Origin: Cardiocondyla obscurior
Lineage: Eukaryota; Arthropoda; Insecta; Hymenoptera; Formicidae
Reading direction: 5' to 3'
DNA length: 64,000 bases
NCBI RefSeq assembly: GCF_019399895.1
Contig: NC_091866.1
Coordinates: forward strand, 15,001 to 79,000
Numbering within the stretch: position 1 is the stretch's first letter; each line of letters starts with the position of its first letter. Shown here one piece after another: positions 34,219 to 48,595 of the stretch. Position numbers and translations under genes: made by a program. The notes beneath the pieces are model-generated. The model ran no database searches, was not told where the DNA came from, and saw only the letters and a list, made by a program, of their open reading frames with translations.

Positions 34219-35358
34219 CTGCCTTCAAGGCTTCAAATCAAGGTAGAGAGAGCAGCAGCATAGACTATAGACGCTTTTCGTGTAGCGCGTCATGCCGGTA
34301 TCTTTTTTTGGCGGATACACGCTATAGACGCTAACGCCGTAGAGTTGGCGGACAAATTGAATATTTTTAAATTATTCCTTATTATATAATTTGGAAATCG
34401 TATAGTAAAGTTTAGAAAAAAAATCTTTAAACTTTTGGGAAAGAATATTGTTTTTCCTATTAACATATCTTATCAAGTGTCAAGTTAGCAGATAATGACG
34501 GCGTAAAATATTAATTATGAACATGAAATAAGAGTAATTATGTTAAAATTTATGTCATTTACATACATTTTATTACTTTAAGCTATGTAAAGTTGTTCTT
34601 TGTAACTTAACTACTTGAATTAGTAAAGAGGTTATTTCTTTTTTTTCTAATGTACAAAGAGAGATAGCCTATAAACTATTGCAGTCAGTTCAACTACAAA
34701 GAACAACACTTTTAAATGGCGTCAATCCAGAAGAATCTATTCTTTTCAGCGGATTCCCTCCCTACTTTGATGCCATTTTCGTAAGCCACTTTTGTGACAG
34801 CCAAGCTCACCCGAAAACAACAGTATCGGCGATTTTTGCAGCTGATAAAATGTCGATATTTTTTAATTATTAACGAAACTGTGCTTACTATACAATAACG
34901 TTAACATATAATACTTAAAAATAACGTTCTGAAAAAAGTATACCAATGTTTTTTTAATACAACACAATATTTAAACGTTATAATTCTTTTTCAGATGATT
35001 TTGCTATTGTCATTGCAAGAAATCCTAGTTAAAGTCGCAATTACATTATCCGACGGCGCCGATTCTTTAATCGAGAGAGGAGAATAAAAGTACCTATTGC
35101 TTCCAAACACAATTAAAGTCGCTCAACAGAGACACGTATAGACACATGTAGGCAGCGGATCGTATCGTGGCAAGATGGTATATTACAGAAGATCGCGAGG
35201 GAACGCCTGTATTATTCTGATATATATGAGCGAGGACAGATCGCCGAGAGATCATTTGTTCAAACTTTACTTCTCGGCTACGAAATTTTGTCAAGTTTTT
35301 CCGGCAACCGATTCATCAGTTCTTGAAACAGTGCTTTCTAGATTGTGCCTTTTTTAAA

Positions 35359-35725
35359 ATGACAGAAAACGGAACGCCGATGCCCGAATTGGTAAGTGAC
35401 GAGGTATTAAAAAAATGTTAAATTATTGCTTTATTTTTTTTTCTTTTAGTGTTGATTACTGAAAAAAGGCGAACAACAATTGTGAGAGCATTTGTATTTG
35501 TTGGCTTTTCATGAAATTTTAATAATAAAGTCCGAAGGGACGTCTATAATTTATATCTTTAATTACTAATGGGTAATAATATTTATAATAATTAATAACT
35601 TAAAATTGTAGAGTTTTTATATATTTTTTTAGGAAAATTAATTAAAACGCTTGAACGATTTATCAGTAAGAAATAATAAGTCAAAAATAAAATTTTGTTG
35701 AATAAGGTGTTGATGATTAAAAAAT

Positions 35726-35767
<42 letters not shown>

Positions 35768-38700
35768 GTTCTCTTTTTCATCGTCAAGCATTAGCATTTG
35801 GAAATCGCAAAATAAATCTTTATCATGATCTATTTGCATCGATACGATGTGTATCGTGCATATATCGAAAACTCGTTTGGAGACACATATGTTGCAATTC
35901 CACGTACGATTACATTATTTCTAAGGCGGCCTATAATGCCGCAAGCAATGGAATCTTCCCTCTCAAAGCTGCTAATTGAATGTCCCGGAAAGTTCCGTAA
36001 GCTCATATTATCACCCAGCGTTAGCGCATCTATCAAAACGAGATCAGGCCTTGGTGTTTGTATTTGCTTAAATTATTGCAGCTAATAAAAATACAAGATG
36101 AGATAATCATAGAAGTATATTCATACTTTTCACGGCATCTGTGATGTAAATGAAATGTAAAACAAAGCTCGCGGGAGAAGGCAAAAAATAGGGAAAAATT
36201 AATGATTTTTCGTTGCCGCCAGTTTGCGATAATTTTGTACAACAATTAATGCACATGCCTCTGACATACACTGTAAAAAAAAAAAAAAAAAAAAAAAGAT
36301 TTTCGAGGCCTCGGATCTAATTGTTCAGACCAACATAAATTAGCTACGTGAAGTTTAACGTAAAGTCTCGTAAAAAAAATTAACGATCTCGGTTAATGAT
36401 GAATTTTTCTACCTGGAAACGAATTAAAATATTTATTCAGGCGTGAAAAATCACGTTGCGTTGCGTAATTCGACAACTTGTATCTTTTTACATCGGTAAA
36501 GCTTATCGATATTAGATTTTAATAATTTGTTTAGATTTAAAACGCATTTGTACACTGTTTAATATTTATTTTTAATTATGCAGATGTAACAATTAATTTT
36601 TGTTTTTTTTCTTTTATCTTTCAGAGCACAAGTAATTCGACTGCTGTTTCAATAGCAAAGGAAACAACTGATACGAATAGAAATCTTGAGATTACCTACG
36701 GCATCGACGACGTTCCTCCGTGGTATCTGTGTTTATTTATGGCATTACAGGTTTCGTAACTTTATTAATGTTATAAACCGAATGTAACATCATAGTATTT
36801 CATAATTATTTGTCTACCTCAGTTAATTTGTGGTACCTTGACAATTTTCGCTGTGATAGCAGGATCGCTTTTTTTATATTTTTTTTAGTGCTAAGCAGAT
36901 TTTTCTTTCATAAAATTCTTTTCACGAATAAGCTGGTATAACGAGGCATTAATTTTGCGAGATAAGATTAAGAATGTACTAATGATCGTTAAATTATGCC
37001 ATAAATTTTGCAGAAGAAAATATTGTCATTAACGTTAACATTGTGTGTTTCACCTTTTTTTTTTTTAATGTAATTTTAACAAACATTTATATAATTTTAT
37101 TTATATATTATATATAAACGAGAGAACGAATTAGTATTTTTTTTTTTTTTTTGCTATTAATGTAAACGAAGTAAATATGTTTCCAGCATTACTTGACCAT
37201 GATCGGTGCGATCGTTTCCATCCCTTTCATCTTAACACCGGCCCTTTGCATGGCGGAAGATGATCCCGCAAGGAGCTACATCATCTCTACGATGATTTTT
37301 GTCACCGGATTAGTGACGTTTATTCAGACTACTATAGGATGTAGGTAAGAGTAATTATTAAATTGTATAAAGTTAAATAATATAATAAAATTACGTTTGA
37401 TTTGAATAGAAGACTGTTTAATACAAGTTTTTTACGTTAAGGTTTACGTATAATTATTAAAAATGGAGTACTCACAAAGTAATGTATTCTCGTTAATTTT
37501 TTTGCACTAGGTTGCCGTTGGTGCAAGGTGGTACCATATCATTTTTAGTGCCAACTCTAGCGATACTGAATCTGCCGCAGTGGCAGTGCCCGGCACCGGA
37601 AATCCTCGCACAGATGTCTTACGAAAATCGGACCGAGCTTTGGCAAATCCGGATGAGAGAACTGTCCGGTGCCATCGCCACTTCTGCTTTGTTTCAAGTA
37701 ATAATCGGATTTGGAGGTAGGCGATCAAAAATGCTCAGTTGCGAACGACTTTAATCAAGTCTATTGTGTAATCTTATTTTCTTTTTTGTGCCTTTTTTTT
37801 TATACGTGAAATACGCATTTGTAGGTATCGTTGGATATTTATTAAAGTTTATAACTCCACTGACAATCGTGCCGACGGTTTCGCTGGTTGGGTTCTCTCT
37901 TTTCGAAAACGCAGCGGATGCCGCATCTCAGCACTGGGGCATAGCGGCTGGGTACGTGATGCACTATAAAAAAAGAATTACATGCTGATATAAAATTAAA
38001 TAGTATTTAATGAACAACAAAATGCTTTATATGATTTTAGAACGATAATACTACTGACAATGTGCTCTCAGATAATGATCAACGTTCCATTTCCATTCAT
38101 AGCGTATCGGAAGGGCCACGGCTTTCGTGTTATCTGGTTTGGACTCTTTAAACTCTTTCCGGTAAGCGTTAAGAAAGAAAGATCTGAAATATACAATATA
38201 ATAATGTAGCATGTACAAAAATAATTGTTGACTTTTTGCTTTGAATGTTTCTTAATATATTTGAAAGCATTTAGTGAGTACTTGAATATATACGTGCGTA
38301 AAATCTCCAAGTGAAATAAAATTATGCCTTCTAGGTTGACGAATTTAAATAAAAGCATTGCCAATGTTCGCATAAAAATAATTTCTTGTGTCAGATTTTG
38401 CTGACGATAATCGTCATGTGGATAATCTGCACCATACTGACAGTAACCGACACGCTGCCGTTCGGCCATCCGGCCAGGTCCGACAGCAAGCTGAGGATCA
38501 TCAGCGATTCACCCTGGTTTCGAGTACCGTATCCTGGACAGTGGGGTGCACCCTCTGTCACGTTATCAGGCGTGCTCGGCATGTTGGCCGGAGTGTTGGC
38601 GTGCACGGTGGAGTCTATTAGTTACTACCCAACTACCGCCAAAATGTGTGGTAGGTATATTAATATCGTATAGTTTTTTTTTTTTTTTTTTTTTTTTTTG

Positions 38701-39977
38701 AGATCGTTATCTTTTAATCTCTTCAAACAGGAGCACCTCCGCCGCCAATTCACGCAATCAATCGTGGCATCGGTATAGAAGGCCTGGGTACCATACTAGC
38801 CGGACTTTGGGGTAGCGGTAACGGTACCAACACGTTTGGCGAGAACGTCGGCACGATAGGTAAATCCCGCATTTTAATTCGTTTTATTAATCACGATGGT
38901 GATTAATCGAGTGCAATGTTATAATTAGGAGTCACCAAAGTCGGCAGCCGCAGAGTCATCCAGTGGGCCTGCTTGCTTATGATTTTGCAAGGGGTAATCA
39001 GCAAATTCGGCGCGGTATTTATCATAATTCCCGAGCCGATAATCGGCGGAATATTCTGCGTGATGTTTGGTATGATATGCGCTTTCGGTGAGTAAATTCT
39101 AAATTACTATTTCTCTTTTTTTTGTCATACATTTTAATTAATATATCTTTGGTTTTTATTCCTTTTTATTGAATATATTGAATTATCTTCTCTGATTTAT
39201 TTCATTCTTTTTTTTCAGGCTTGTCGGCATTGCAGTATGTAAATTTGAATTCCTCAAGGAACTTATTTATCTTAGGTCTGTCTATGTTCTTCCCTATGGT
39301 AAGTATATTCCTTTCCTTGCACTGTAATTTTTTTTACAGCGCAGGCAAGAGTAACGCGCACGAATAATCTATTTCAGGTACTTTCAAAGTGGCTCATCAA
39401 ACATCCGCATACAATACAAACTGGTAACACAGTAGTGGACAGTGTACTCACTGTGTTACTTAGCACGACTATTTTAGTAGGTGGTGCATTAGGCTGTTTA
39501 TTAGATAACGTTATCCCAGGTACTACGATAAAAGTAATAAGAAATATAAGGAATGCTCATTTAATTTATTTGAATTTGTTCGTTTAAAATTAAGGCAACG
39601 CGAAAGATCGTGGATTAGAAGCTTGGTCGAAGCAAATGGAGTTGAATGATAATGCAGCTAATAAGAGAACTGACGAAACGTCCAATGTAGAGTACACCGG
39701 GAATACTTTTGACTTTCCATTTGGAATGAATTTATTAAGAAGGTAATTAAATTGATAATTTGATAAATATCAAAGTATTTAGTAATTTATCTTTAAGTGT
39801 AAAAATAATTAAAGAAATAGTTATATTAATATTTAAATTATATCTAATATAATAAATTAAATTATTATTTTATTATTAGATTATACGAATAATATTAACC
39901 ATAATATAAATGTGTTGTTTTCTAGACACAAGTGGACGTCATACGTACCGTTTTTACCCACGTACCAGAAATTGTAA
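35359..39977 (+). CDS. SLC23 family nucleobase/ascorbate transporter
   Basis: Plasma-membrane permease of the NAT/SLC23 family (human SVCT1/2 carry ascorbate with sodium; other members carry nucleobases), so the substrate here is not certain. Thirteen exons: 35,359-35,391, 36,625-36,750, 37,187-37,344, 37,511-37,716, 37,825-37,951, 38,041-38,161, 38,395-38,650, 38,731-38,859, 38,929-39,087, 39,219-39,298, 39,378-39,519, 39,595-39,742 and 39,926-39,977, joining in phase to 578 residues. Family marks: DVPPWYLC..ALQHYLTM with the QH pair at residues 53-54, the conserved N-terminal transport core, and the NAT signature ENVGTIGVTK (about 379-388) followed by VGSRRV. Many hydrophobic helices. Length is close to human members (598-650). 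The first exon is only 11 codons and its start rests on a clean ATG plus donor. AATAAA at 40,325. Confidence 0.93.
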
Positions 39978-40598
39978 AGGCGTTTAAAAAAAATTCATAC
40001 AGCTACTTAACGTGCGTTAATCTGTCTATCGAAAAAGATATGATTTGTAACCAAAAGAAATATGATATGTAAATATTAGATAAATGCGGTATCGTCAGCA
40101 TTCTAAGTTATTTTATGACATATAATTATCTTTTAATCATTTTCCTGAAATTTTTTGATCTCATATTTTGTAGCTTAAACCACCCTGGATGTGTTTAGTC
40201 CCCCAAAAAGAGTAAAAATCTTGTATGTATATGATAGTTTTCTTCAGATTAATATATTATAATCTTTGTAAATACTCATATTATAATAGAAATAATATAT
40301 AAAAGCGCCGATTTTAATATTTTTAATAAAGTTTTGGGTACACACAGCAATTAAACTTGAATAAAAAAATATTATGCCGTATCTTACTTGATTATGTTTA
40401 ATTTTGCTTTAGTTTATTTCATTTCGAAATATTCCGCTTACCAAACCAAACGCTCCCGGAGGCTCCGAGCCGGAGCCACTGTCGCAGCAAATTGATGCCG
40501 TCGTGAACTCGTGAAGCAACAAGCAATAATGAGGTTACTCCGATAAACGTGTATATGATTGTTGTAATTTGTTGAAACATTAATTTTTTAATTAAACA
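39978..40598. other. Intergenic region SLC23-Mtr4
   Basis: Holds the SLC23 3' UTR to about 40,350 and a short GC-richer promoter segment (about 40,445-40,515) before Mtr4. No extra gene. Confidence 0.55.
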
Positions 40599-43500
40599 AT
40601 GGCGAATTTTTCTGAAGATTTGTTTGACATTTTTGACGAAGAGGGTGATAACACGGAGGAGATACCGGACGTTGCAAAGTACGTAATATTGTAACAATGT
40701 TTTAACCTCACTGAATTTTGGAAGCTAACATCTATTGCCGATTTAATTATTTCAAGTTAATTTATTAAAGCTGTACATTTATGCACAGGAAAATTGAACT
40801 AGGAACGAGAATCAAACGACAATTTGACACGAATAACGATGAGTTAGCCGTCAAAAAATTAAGACACGAATCTGTCTTGGACGATATCAAGTAATTCAAT
40901 AAAAATACAATATTTATAAATTTTTTTAGTATTACGAATATTAACAATAACTAACGTCTACAATGATCTTATTCAGTTTGGAAGATGTAGCATGCTGTAT
41001 AAAAGTACACACTGTAGAAACCATAGAATCGTGTACGCACGAAGTTGCCGTGCCTCCCGATCAACTGTACGTACCTTTGGAGCGTCACCAAGGCAAGCCA
41101 GCCAAAGAATATAAATTTATACTCGATCCGTTTCAAAAAGAGGCAATTTTATGCATTGATAATAATCAATCGGTTCTCGTCTCTGCGCATACTTCGGCTG
41201 GCAAAACCGTCGTGGCTGAGTTAATATTTTACATTATACCTTTAAAATTTTTTTTTAATAACTTGATAATTTTATTCCACTGCCTCGCATACTTTTTACA
41301 GATATGCAATAGCGTGTTCACTCAGAGATAAACAGAGAGTAATATATACTACTCCGATAAAAGCGCTGAGCAATCAGAAATATAGAGAGTTTCACGAGGA
41401 GTTTAAAGATGTTGGATTAATAACGGGTGACGTTACTATTAATCCAACGGCGAGTGTTCTAATCATGACTACTGAAATTTTACGAAACATGCTTTATAGG
41501 GGTTCAGAGGTTTGTTTAATCTTAATTTCGGATTATTTGAGATTAATTGTGATCTATCTAAAAAATATTATTAAAAATTTATTTAAACTATTCTGTAAAG
41601 GAAATAAAATATGTTGATGCAAATTTATGTAACACTTGTTGCCTAGGTAATGCGCGAAGTTGGCTGGGTGATTTTTGACGAGATTCACTACATGCGCGAT
41701 AAAGAACGAGGTGTAGTATGGGAGGAGACACTCATATTGTTACCCGACAACGTGCACTATGTATTTCTCTCGGCTACTATACCAAACGCACGACAATTTG
41801 CAGAGTGGGTGGCACATTTGCACAATCAACCTTGCCACGTCGTGTCCACGGACTACAGACCTACTCCGTTGCAGCATTATATTTTTCCAGTTGGCGGCGA
41901 CGGTATACATTTGGTTAGTAATTTATATTTAAAAAAAATAATATTTTTTTTAGTGAGCAGTCGTGATTATTTATATATCAAATTTATCTTTTGTAAAACA
42001 GGTTGTAGATGAGACCGGTCAATTCAAAGAGGAAAACTTTAATAGAGCTATGGCATGCCTTCAGAACATGGGTGACGCGTCTAAAGGTGATACCAAAGGG
42101 CGCAAAGGTGGTATGCGTCCCACAAACAGCGGGCAAACAAATATCTTCAAGATGGTAAAAATGATTATGGAGAGAAACTTCGCGCCTGTAATAATTTTCA
42201 GCTTTTCGAAAAAAGATTGCGAGGTATACGCGATGCAAATGGCTAAACTGGATTTGAACACGCTAGACGAGAAGAAACTTGTCGACGAGGTTTTCAACAA
42301 CGCGATAGATGTTCTTAATGAGGAAGATAAAAAGTTACCTCAAGTTATGAACTTGCTGCCACTTTTGCGACGTGGAATAGGGATCCATCACGGCGGACTC
42401 TTGCCGATCTTGAAAGAAACGGTCGAGATATTATTCGGCGAGGGTCTGATCAAAGCGCTTTTCGCCACTGAAACGTTTGCGATGGGCTTGAACATGCCGG
42501 CGCGAACAGTTTTATTCACGGCGCCCCGCAAGTTTGACGGTAAGGATTTCCGTTGGATCACGTCGGGGGAATACATCCAGATGTCCGGCCGCGCTGGCAG
42601 AAGAGGTCTCGACGACAAAGGAATTGTCATATTGATGATAGACGAACAGGTCAGCCCGGCCGTTGGTAAGACTATTGTCCAGGGAAAACCAGATCCAATT
42701 AACTCCGCATTTCACTTGACTTATAATATGGTTCTTAATCTTCTCCGAGTGGAAGAAATAAATCCAGAATACATGTTGGAAAGAAGCTTTTTCCAATTTC
42801 AAAATCAAGCTGGCATTCCACTTCTGTACAACAGTAAGTTTATATGTATATTAATTGATTCTACCATTTAGCGTGACGTTGTCGATAGACTGAAAAGCAA
42901 ATTGTTAATCTTAATTACATTTTTTAGAGGTGAAAGAATTACAAGAATCTTACAATACCGTAAACGTGGAAAGATACGACGAGATTTCTTCGTATCATGA
43001 TATACGCCAGCAACTCAATCGTTTGACTGGACAGTTTCAATCATTTCTAACGCGACCAGAGTACTTGGTTCCATTTTTGCAACCTGGAAGATTAATTAAA
43101 GTAAGTTTTAGTAAAGATAAGGAAACCATCTTCAACGGAATTAATTTTATCTTGTAACGTTATTGTTTTAGGTAAAAAATCTACTCGAAACATTCGATTG
43201 GGGAATTGTGGTAAATTTTAAAAAGAAACCGCCTAAAAATCCAGCAAAAAACAAAACTGCTATCGTTATTGACGTTTTACTTCATCTATCGAAAGATTCT
43301 AAAGAAGGCAATCCAATTCCATGTCGCGAGGGGGAAGAGGGCGAAGTGGAAGTAGTCCCTGTTATGCATCGTTTAATTTCGCAAATTAGTTCATTGAGAT
43401 TATACTACCCGAAAGATCTTAGGCCGCCTGACAATAGAAAAAGTGTGCTGAAATCGATACGAGAAGTGAAGAAGAGATTCCCAGATGGTCCACCGTTACT

Positions 43501-44496
43501 CAATCCTATTACAGATATGAAGATAGAAGATCAAGGTTTTAAAGTAATCGTCAACAAAATTGAAGCGTTAGAAAAAAAATTATACGCTCATTCTTTGCAT
43601 AAGGTGAGGGGAGAGTTTATATTGCTACAGTATATCATTTTCTTTCAATTTAGTTTTCTAATTCGGTTAACATTTTATTTTTAATTTATAGGACCCCAAT
43701 GTAAATGTATTATACGAACAATTTTTGCATAAAGAAGAATTAGCTACACAGCTCAAGCAAGCTAAAGAGGAGTTCAAACAGGCAAAATCAATACTTCAAA
43801 TGGACGAGCTAAAATGTAGAAAACGAGTTTTACGGAGAATGGCTTATTGTACGTCGGCGGACGTTATAGAATTAAAAGGACGTGTAGCTTGCGAGCTGAA
43901 CGGTGCCGATGAGCTGTTAATGACCGAGATGATTTTTAATGGTCTTTTTAACGCGTTGAGCGTGCCGCAAATGGTGGCATTGATCAGTTGTTTTGTATGC
44001 GACGAAAAGTCAAATGAAATGCCTAAAAGTACAGAAGAACTAAGTGGACCGCTCAGGCAAATGCAAGATCTCGCTCGAAGAATAGCAAAGGTATCGACAG
44101 AGGCTAATTTGGAATTAAATGAAGACGCATATGTCGACAGATTCAGACCATTTTTAATGGACGTTATATACGCTTGGTGTAAAGGCGCAACGTTTTTACA
44201 GATTTGCAAAATGACAGATATATTTGAAGGTAGGGTATATTATATATTATTAGCACATTTCATTGCTGTAATAATAATGATAAACTAAAGGTTTTTTTTT
44301 TTTTTTTAATATATACAAATACATAAAACATATTTCAGGATCTATAATCAGGTGTATGAGACGTTTAGAGGAAGTGCTTCGACAATTATGCCAAGCCGCA
44401 AAGGGTATCGGAAATACAGACCTAGAAAATAAATTTAGCGAAGCGATTAAACTTATAAAACGGGATATTGTGTTTGCTGCAAGTTTATATTTATAA
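40599..44496 (+). CDS. Mtr4: Exosome RNA helicase MTR4
   Basis: Nuclear Ski2-like DExH RNA helicase that unwinds and feeds RNA to the exosome (TRAMP/NEXT-type complexes). Ten exons: 40,599-40,678, 40,789-40,890, 40,977-41,219, 41,302-41,509, 41,647-41,913, 42,002-42,833, 42,928-43,100, 43,172-43,603, 43,692-44,229 and 44,339-44,496, total 1010 residues (human 1042). Walker A AHTSAGKT (about 130-137), DEIH box in VIFDEIHYMRD (about 222-230), SATIPN, HHGGLLP, and motif VI QMSGRAGRRG (about 497-506). The insert between the RecA domains and the winged-helix forms the arch (KKPPKNPAKNK region). The C-terminal DSHCT domain contains WCKGATF and RRLEEVLRQL. The cytoplasmic paralogue SKIV2 is less likely: N-terminal length and the LSNQKYREF..VGLITGDVT blocks fit MTR4. 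AATAAA at 44,584. Confidence 0.96.
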
Positions 44497-44882
44497 AAAA
44501 AAAAAAAAATTATACATCCCTATATGAGATTTCATTATATTGCCCATTATTTACATAGCCCAATACATTGCGATAACGTTCGTAATAAATAAAAGCAACT
44601 TTTTTTTTTTTTAAATTTGAACTTGTTTCGAAATACAATTTATTCCTAGAAATTTAAAATATATATACGTATACCTGAAAAGAACTTTCTTTTTGTAAAA
44701 TAAAAATCTGCACGCGCGGTGTGTATTACGTACGACTTAATCGTACAAGAAGAATTAGCATAAAAATGTATAATTGATAAACAGGATTCATATAATGCTA
44801 TTTCGAAATTGTTAAATAAATACATTCCTGAAGAAGTCGCGACACTTAATTTCTACATTTGAATTTAATTACAATGTATTAT

Positions 44883-47800
44883 TTATCGTTCTTCTAAAAT
44901 TACTGTTTCCTGGGGACAGAATTTCAGTTCCATCAAAGTAAGCTTTGCATCCATTGATGTTAACTAGAACAAATTGAATATGTTAAACGTATTATTAACC
45001 CTTTGAGTGCGATGGGCGCATATATGCGTCCAGCGAAATCTATCGATAGACTGTGGACGCAAATTCGCGCTCAGCGCCAGCCGCGCATCGTCCGTACGGA
45101 CCGCATCGGCCGCGAGTATTGAGCACTCAAAGGATTAATGTATTATTACGCTAATAATAAACATATTATTAGCATGTAGCAGATATTTAATTACAGCTAA
45201 AACATTTCAAATTATTTTATTTAACTCTTTAAAAAGTATAATATAAAAAAATGCACATAAACAAATATCTACATAATATGAACTTAAATGCTTACATCAT
45301 CTACTTACATCCCTTCGAGGCCAACTAGATAGGAGCTTATATTCCTCTGTAGGATAGCCTTCCACGATGAGAAAATTAAAGAGTGTCTGTAATGGCGTAT
45401 CCGGTTGAAATTTGCGTTCCAAAAATTTTCCTGCTGGAAGCCGTACTCTCACTTTCATTACGCCGTCGCCCGCACCCTGTTGCGGTTCAGGTGGTAAACT
45501 AGATTCTACAGCCTGCCTGTGAGCTTCTTTTCTCGCCTCTTCAGCTAATCTTTCGTTTTCAGCTTGCTCTTTCTTTTTCTTCTGAAGTTCTTCTTGCATT
45601 TGTTTTGCTTCTTCTTTCGCTCTTTAAATTATTACAAATTTTTTGTATTTTTTGTTTAATATAAATATATTTATCCCTCCCCTTTAAAGCTTGTACTAAT
45701 TTTTTTTTTTTTTTTTTTTAATTACCTATCAGCTGCCAAACTTTCTTGATACGCTCTGTCTTGTTCTTGTTTTACTCTTTCTCTGGCTTGTCGTTCTTCT
45801 TCAACGCCGATATCAGCTCGTCTTTGTTCCTGTTTAAACAAAAAAAATAATGGCAATATAAACCGAAATTCACGTTTATACTTGTGTAGCTGTCCTTTCC
45901 ATCGTATGTATAAAATAAAAATTGTTTTTTTTTTACCTGGAATACATCGACGGCTTGTACCAAATTTGTTAATAACTCACTAACACCCACATTGCCATGT
46001 ACAATAGTAAATATCTCCGTGTTAGATCTAGATCTCATAATGATCATGAGAACTGGCAAGGTATCAACGTCTATACTCGACACAGCTAATGAACCGACAG
46101 TGCCAAGCGTTTGCGTTACCGAATACAAAAATCTACAAACCAATCAAACAATTAACTGGCGAAAATTTAGTGAATTTTCAGTATCACACGTTTACATAAA
46201 CTTTACCTCTCTTTGTTAGATTCATATGTAATATCCCAACCCCACACTATAAAATTTGCCGAAAGAAGTTGCAGCACCGTTTCAAACCCTAACAATTGAG
46301 TACAAAAGACGTTTGCTAATACGCTGTTGTCATGGTGCAAATATACAGCCAATAATTTTCTCTGTAATATTATAAAAAATATATTAATTCTGTAAGCTCG
46401 TTTACAGTCACTTAGGAATTACATATATGTTTTCCTTACAATTTTACGTATCATTTAATTGATTTTACATATTTGTTTGAATTTGGTATAAAAATTTATT
46501 ACGAACCTCCTTCGCTGGCTTTAGACAAGATTCTTTTAAGGCGTCTTCAAATGTACCAGTGAAGAATTCTGGGTGTGCTGGTCCATATCTTTTTTCGAAT
46601 TGCTCAGCGAAATGTAACGTACCCATCACTTCATCCACTATATTTTCTGGCACTATTTGCAAAGAGAAAATTAATTAGTTTGCTTGCAATATACTAATAT
46701 ATTATATTACTTCAATTCTTATGTTTTTAAGCACTCACTGAGACGTTCTATTTTAGTAGGTTTAACATCATCTATGAAAATATCATCATCGCCAGTGAAT
46801 TCTTCCGGGACGTCGAACTCTTCTACATCCTCCGGTTCATCTATGGAACTATCGCTGTCAATTAAATCTACAACTTTCTGAAAAAAGATATTTTATTACA
46901 GTTTTATACACACAAAAGTAACAAAGCGTTTTTTTCCCCCCAAGGCACTACCTTCTTCTCTTCCTTTGCAGGAAGCTTACTGACGGACAAATCGTGCTCT
47001 GGATAACATATACCACTTTGTGCCAATATAACATTATCGTCTTTCAGCGAACTAGGCCAACCCTTCCACTGTTGATTTCGTACAGGCACATCTATTAACG
47101 AATAGACGTCCGTTTTCACTTCTAACACGGTGCGTGTGCCGGGAAACTGCAGCTTGTATGTTTTATTGTGTACCTCGTCCTTTATGTTCAAAGTATAACT
47201 CTGTATCATACGATCTGACAAACTTATCCTGTAGCCAAAAAAAAAAAAAAACAGATTCGTCGTTACAATAATCGCAAGACCGCCAAAATCTTACGACTTA
47301 CGTCTCATTAGCCACGTCGCTGTCTTGCGACGTTGATGTTAGAAACAGAGTATTTTCTCTAGGCAGATCTAACGTCTGTAGCACGGTATTTGGTGTAGCA
47401 GGCTCCTTCATCCACCCGCGAAGACTTTGCTGGCAAGGTGATACACTTGTTTTACACCATATAAACTGTTGAAGTTCTTCTAAAAAAATTTTAACAAACC
47501 GTTTGTAATTTGACTTGTTTTGTTTCAACAAAAAAATGCTTATTAGTTATTACTTGCTTAAATAATAATAATTTGCACTTACTAAAAGTGGACAGCTCAG
47601 ATAAATTTATTCTATAAACGTTTTCAAGATAGTTAATATGGAATGTAAGTGTTCTGTTTTTTATGCAACTTTTAGGTCTACTCGTTCCAGGTTTTGCATT
47701 TGCTTCCATATCTGCTGCCTTTGTGACACTTGTCTTTTTCGAATTCTGCACCATTGGGAGCTTTGATGTAGACGAACGCGGTGTCACTTTAATTTCCTCT

Positions 47801-48595
47801 ACCATCTCTATATCTGGAGTCATTTCTGATGGTAATTGTTGAGTAGTCTGAGGCATGGCTTTGCTTATTGCAGCCTGAAATATTTAAATATATAAAATTT
47901 ATTTAATATTTAAATAAATAAAATTTATTTAATATTTAGATATTTAAATAAATAAAAATAAATAAAAAAATAAAAAAAAATTAAAAAATAAGGAAAAAAA
48001 TTTTTTTTAATAGAAAAATATTAATTCTAACGTCTAAAACGCAATAGCTATAATTATTGCACTTTGTACCTACCAGTAAGTTCCAGTTTGTTTCCTCCAG
48101 ATACAAAATAGCTTCTCCAAAATCATCAATTCCAGTGCAAGCCTGAAAATAACAACTGGCATCAGAACTATCAGAAGGAAAGAAGTTAAGGCGAGAGAAA
48201 ACGGAATCATCTAACGTGTTCGCGTTGAGGAGCTATCGATTTACCGAAGACCTCATCAGATTTCAAAACAAAGGCATGCGGGGGCGATGAAACAAAGGAA
48301 TTGATGGACGAGATCTCGCAAGCACGAATTTTTGCAAATTCACGACGTGGCGTAACTTGACGAGTAAAAATCGCGCGTTGATCGTGCGGGCCGATTCGGT
48401 GACAACCGCGGAGAAAGACCGAGTTCGAGAGATCTCTTTCGTGGGGACTGTCGCCCGCGAGTTACCCAAATTATTGTCAATGTCATTACATTGTAATGTC
48501 CATAACCTAACAAACGTATTTATATCGCAGCTTTGCGACGCGTCGGTCGGGCTTACCTGAAAGTCCGCCAGTATCGCGTCCCGATTTTCAGCCAT
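44883..48595 (-). CDS. Faf1: FAS-associated factor 1 (UBA-UAS-UBX protein)
   Basis: Ubiquitin-binding adaptor of the p97/VCP segregase. Twelve exons on the minus strand: 48,595-48,557, 48,142-48,074, 47,874-47,583, 47,479-47,302, 47,228-46,952, 46,877-46,739, 46,652-46,507, 46,361-46,207, 46,132-45,937, 45,829-45,726, 45,621-45,309 and 44,963-44,883, total 662 residues (human 650). N-terminal UBA (CTGIDDFGEAILYLEETNWN), ubiquitin-like segments in the middle, an acidic linker (DSDSSIDEPEDVEEFDVPEE), a thioredoxin-like UAS domain (LLAVYLHHDNSVLANVFC.. IVWGWDI), a charged coiled coil, and a C-terminal UBX domain (VRLPAGKFLERKF, LLSSWPRRDV) ending VILEER. Exon 7 uses an unusual donor, GAG|GTTCGT, and its acceptor (AAATAG) is weak; the phases nevertheless agree. 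Convergent with Mtr4, 386 bp between stops. Confidence 0.93.
44999..45134. mobile_element. 136-bp piggyBac-type MITE in the last Faf1 intron
   Basis: Terminal inverted repeats CCCTTTGAGTGC / GCACTCAAAGGA, flanked on both sides by TTAA (44,995-44,998 and 45,135-45,138), the target duplication of piggyBac elements. The interior is unusually GC- and CpG-rich for this intron and partly self-complementary (TGGGCGCATATATGCGTCCA). No coding capacity. Confidence 0.88.

Larger units (their letters stand above)
32611..35358. other. Gmd 5' flank and intergenic region with inverted repeats
   Basis: No gene recognised over 2.7 kb. It includes two GC-rich inverted arms (32,881-32,969 and 34,130-34,218), a nested hairpin (33,572-33,800) and, towards the right end, the probable promoter and 5' UTR of the SLC23 gene. 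Open frames here lack domains. Confidence 0.5.

Noticed and set aside
40419..40697. 92-codon minus-strand frame over the Mtr4 start
   Set aside because: It overlaps the Mtr4 first exon on the opposite strand and has no family features.
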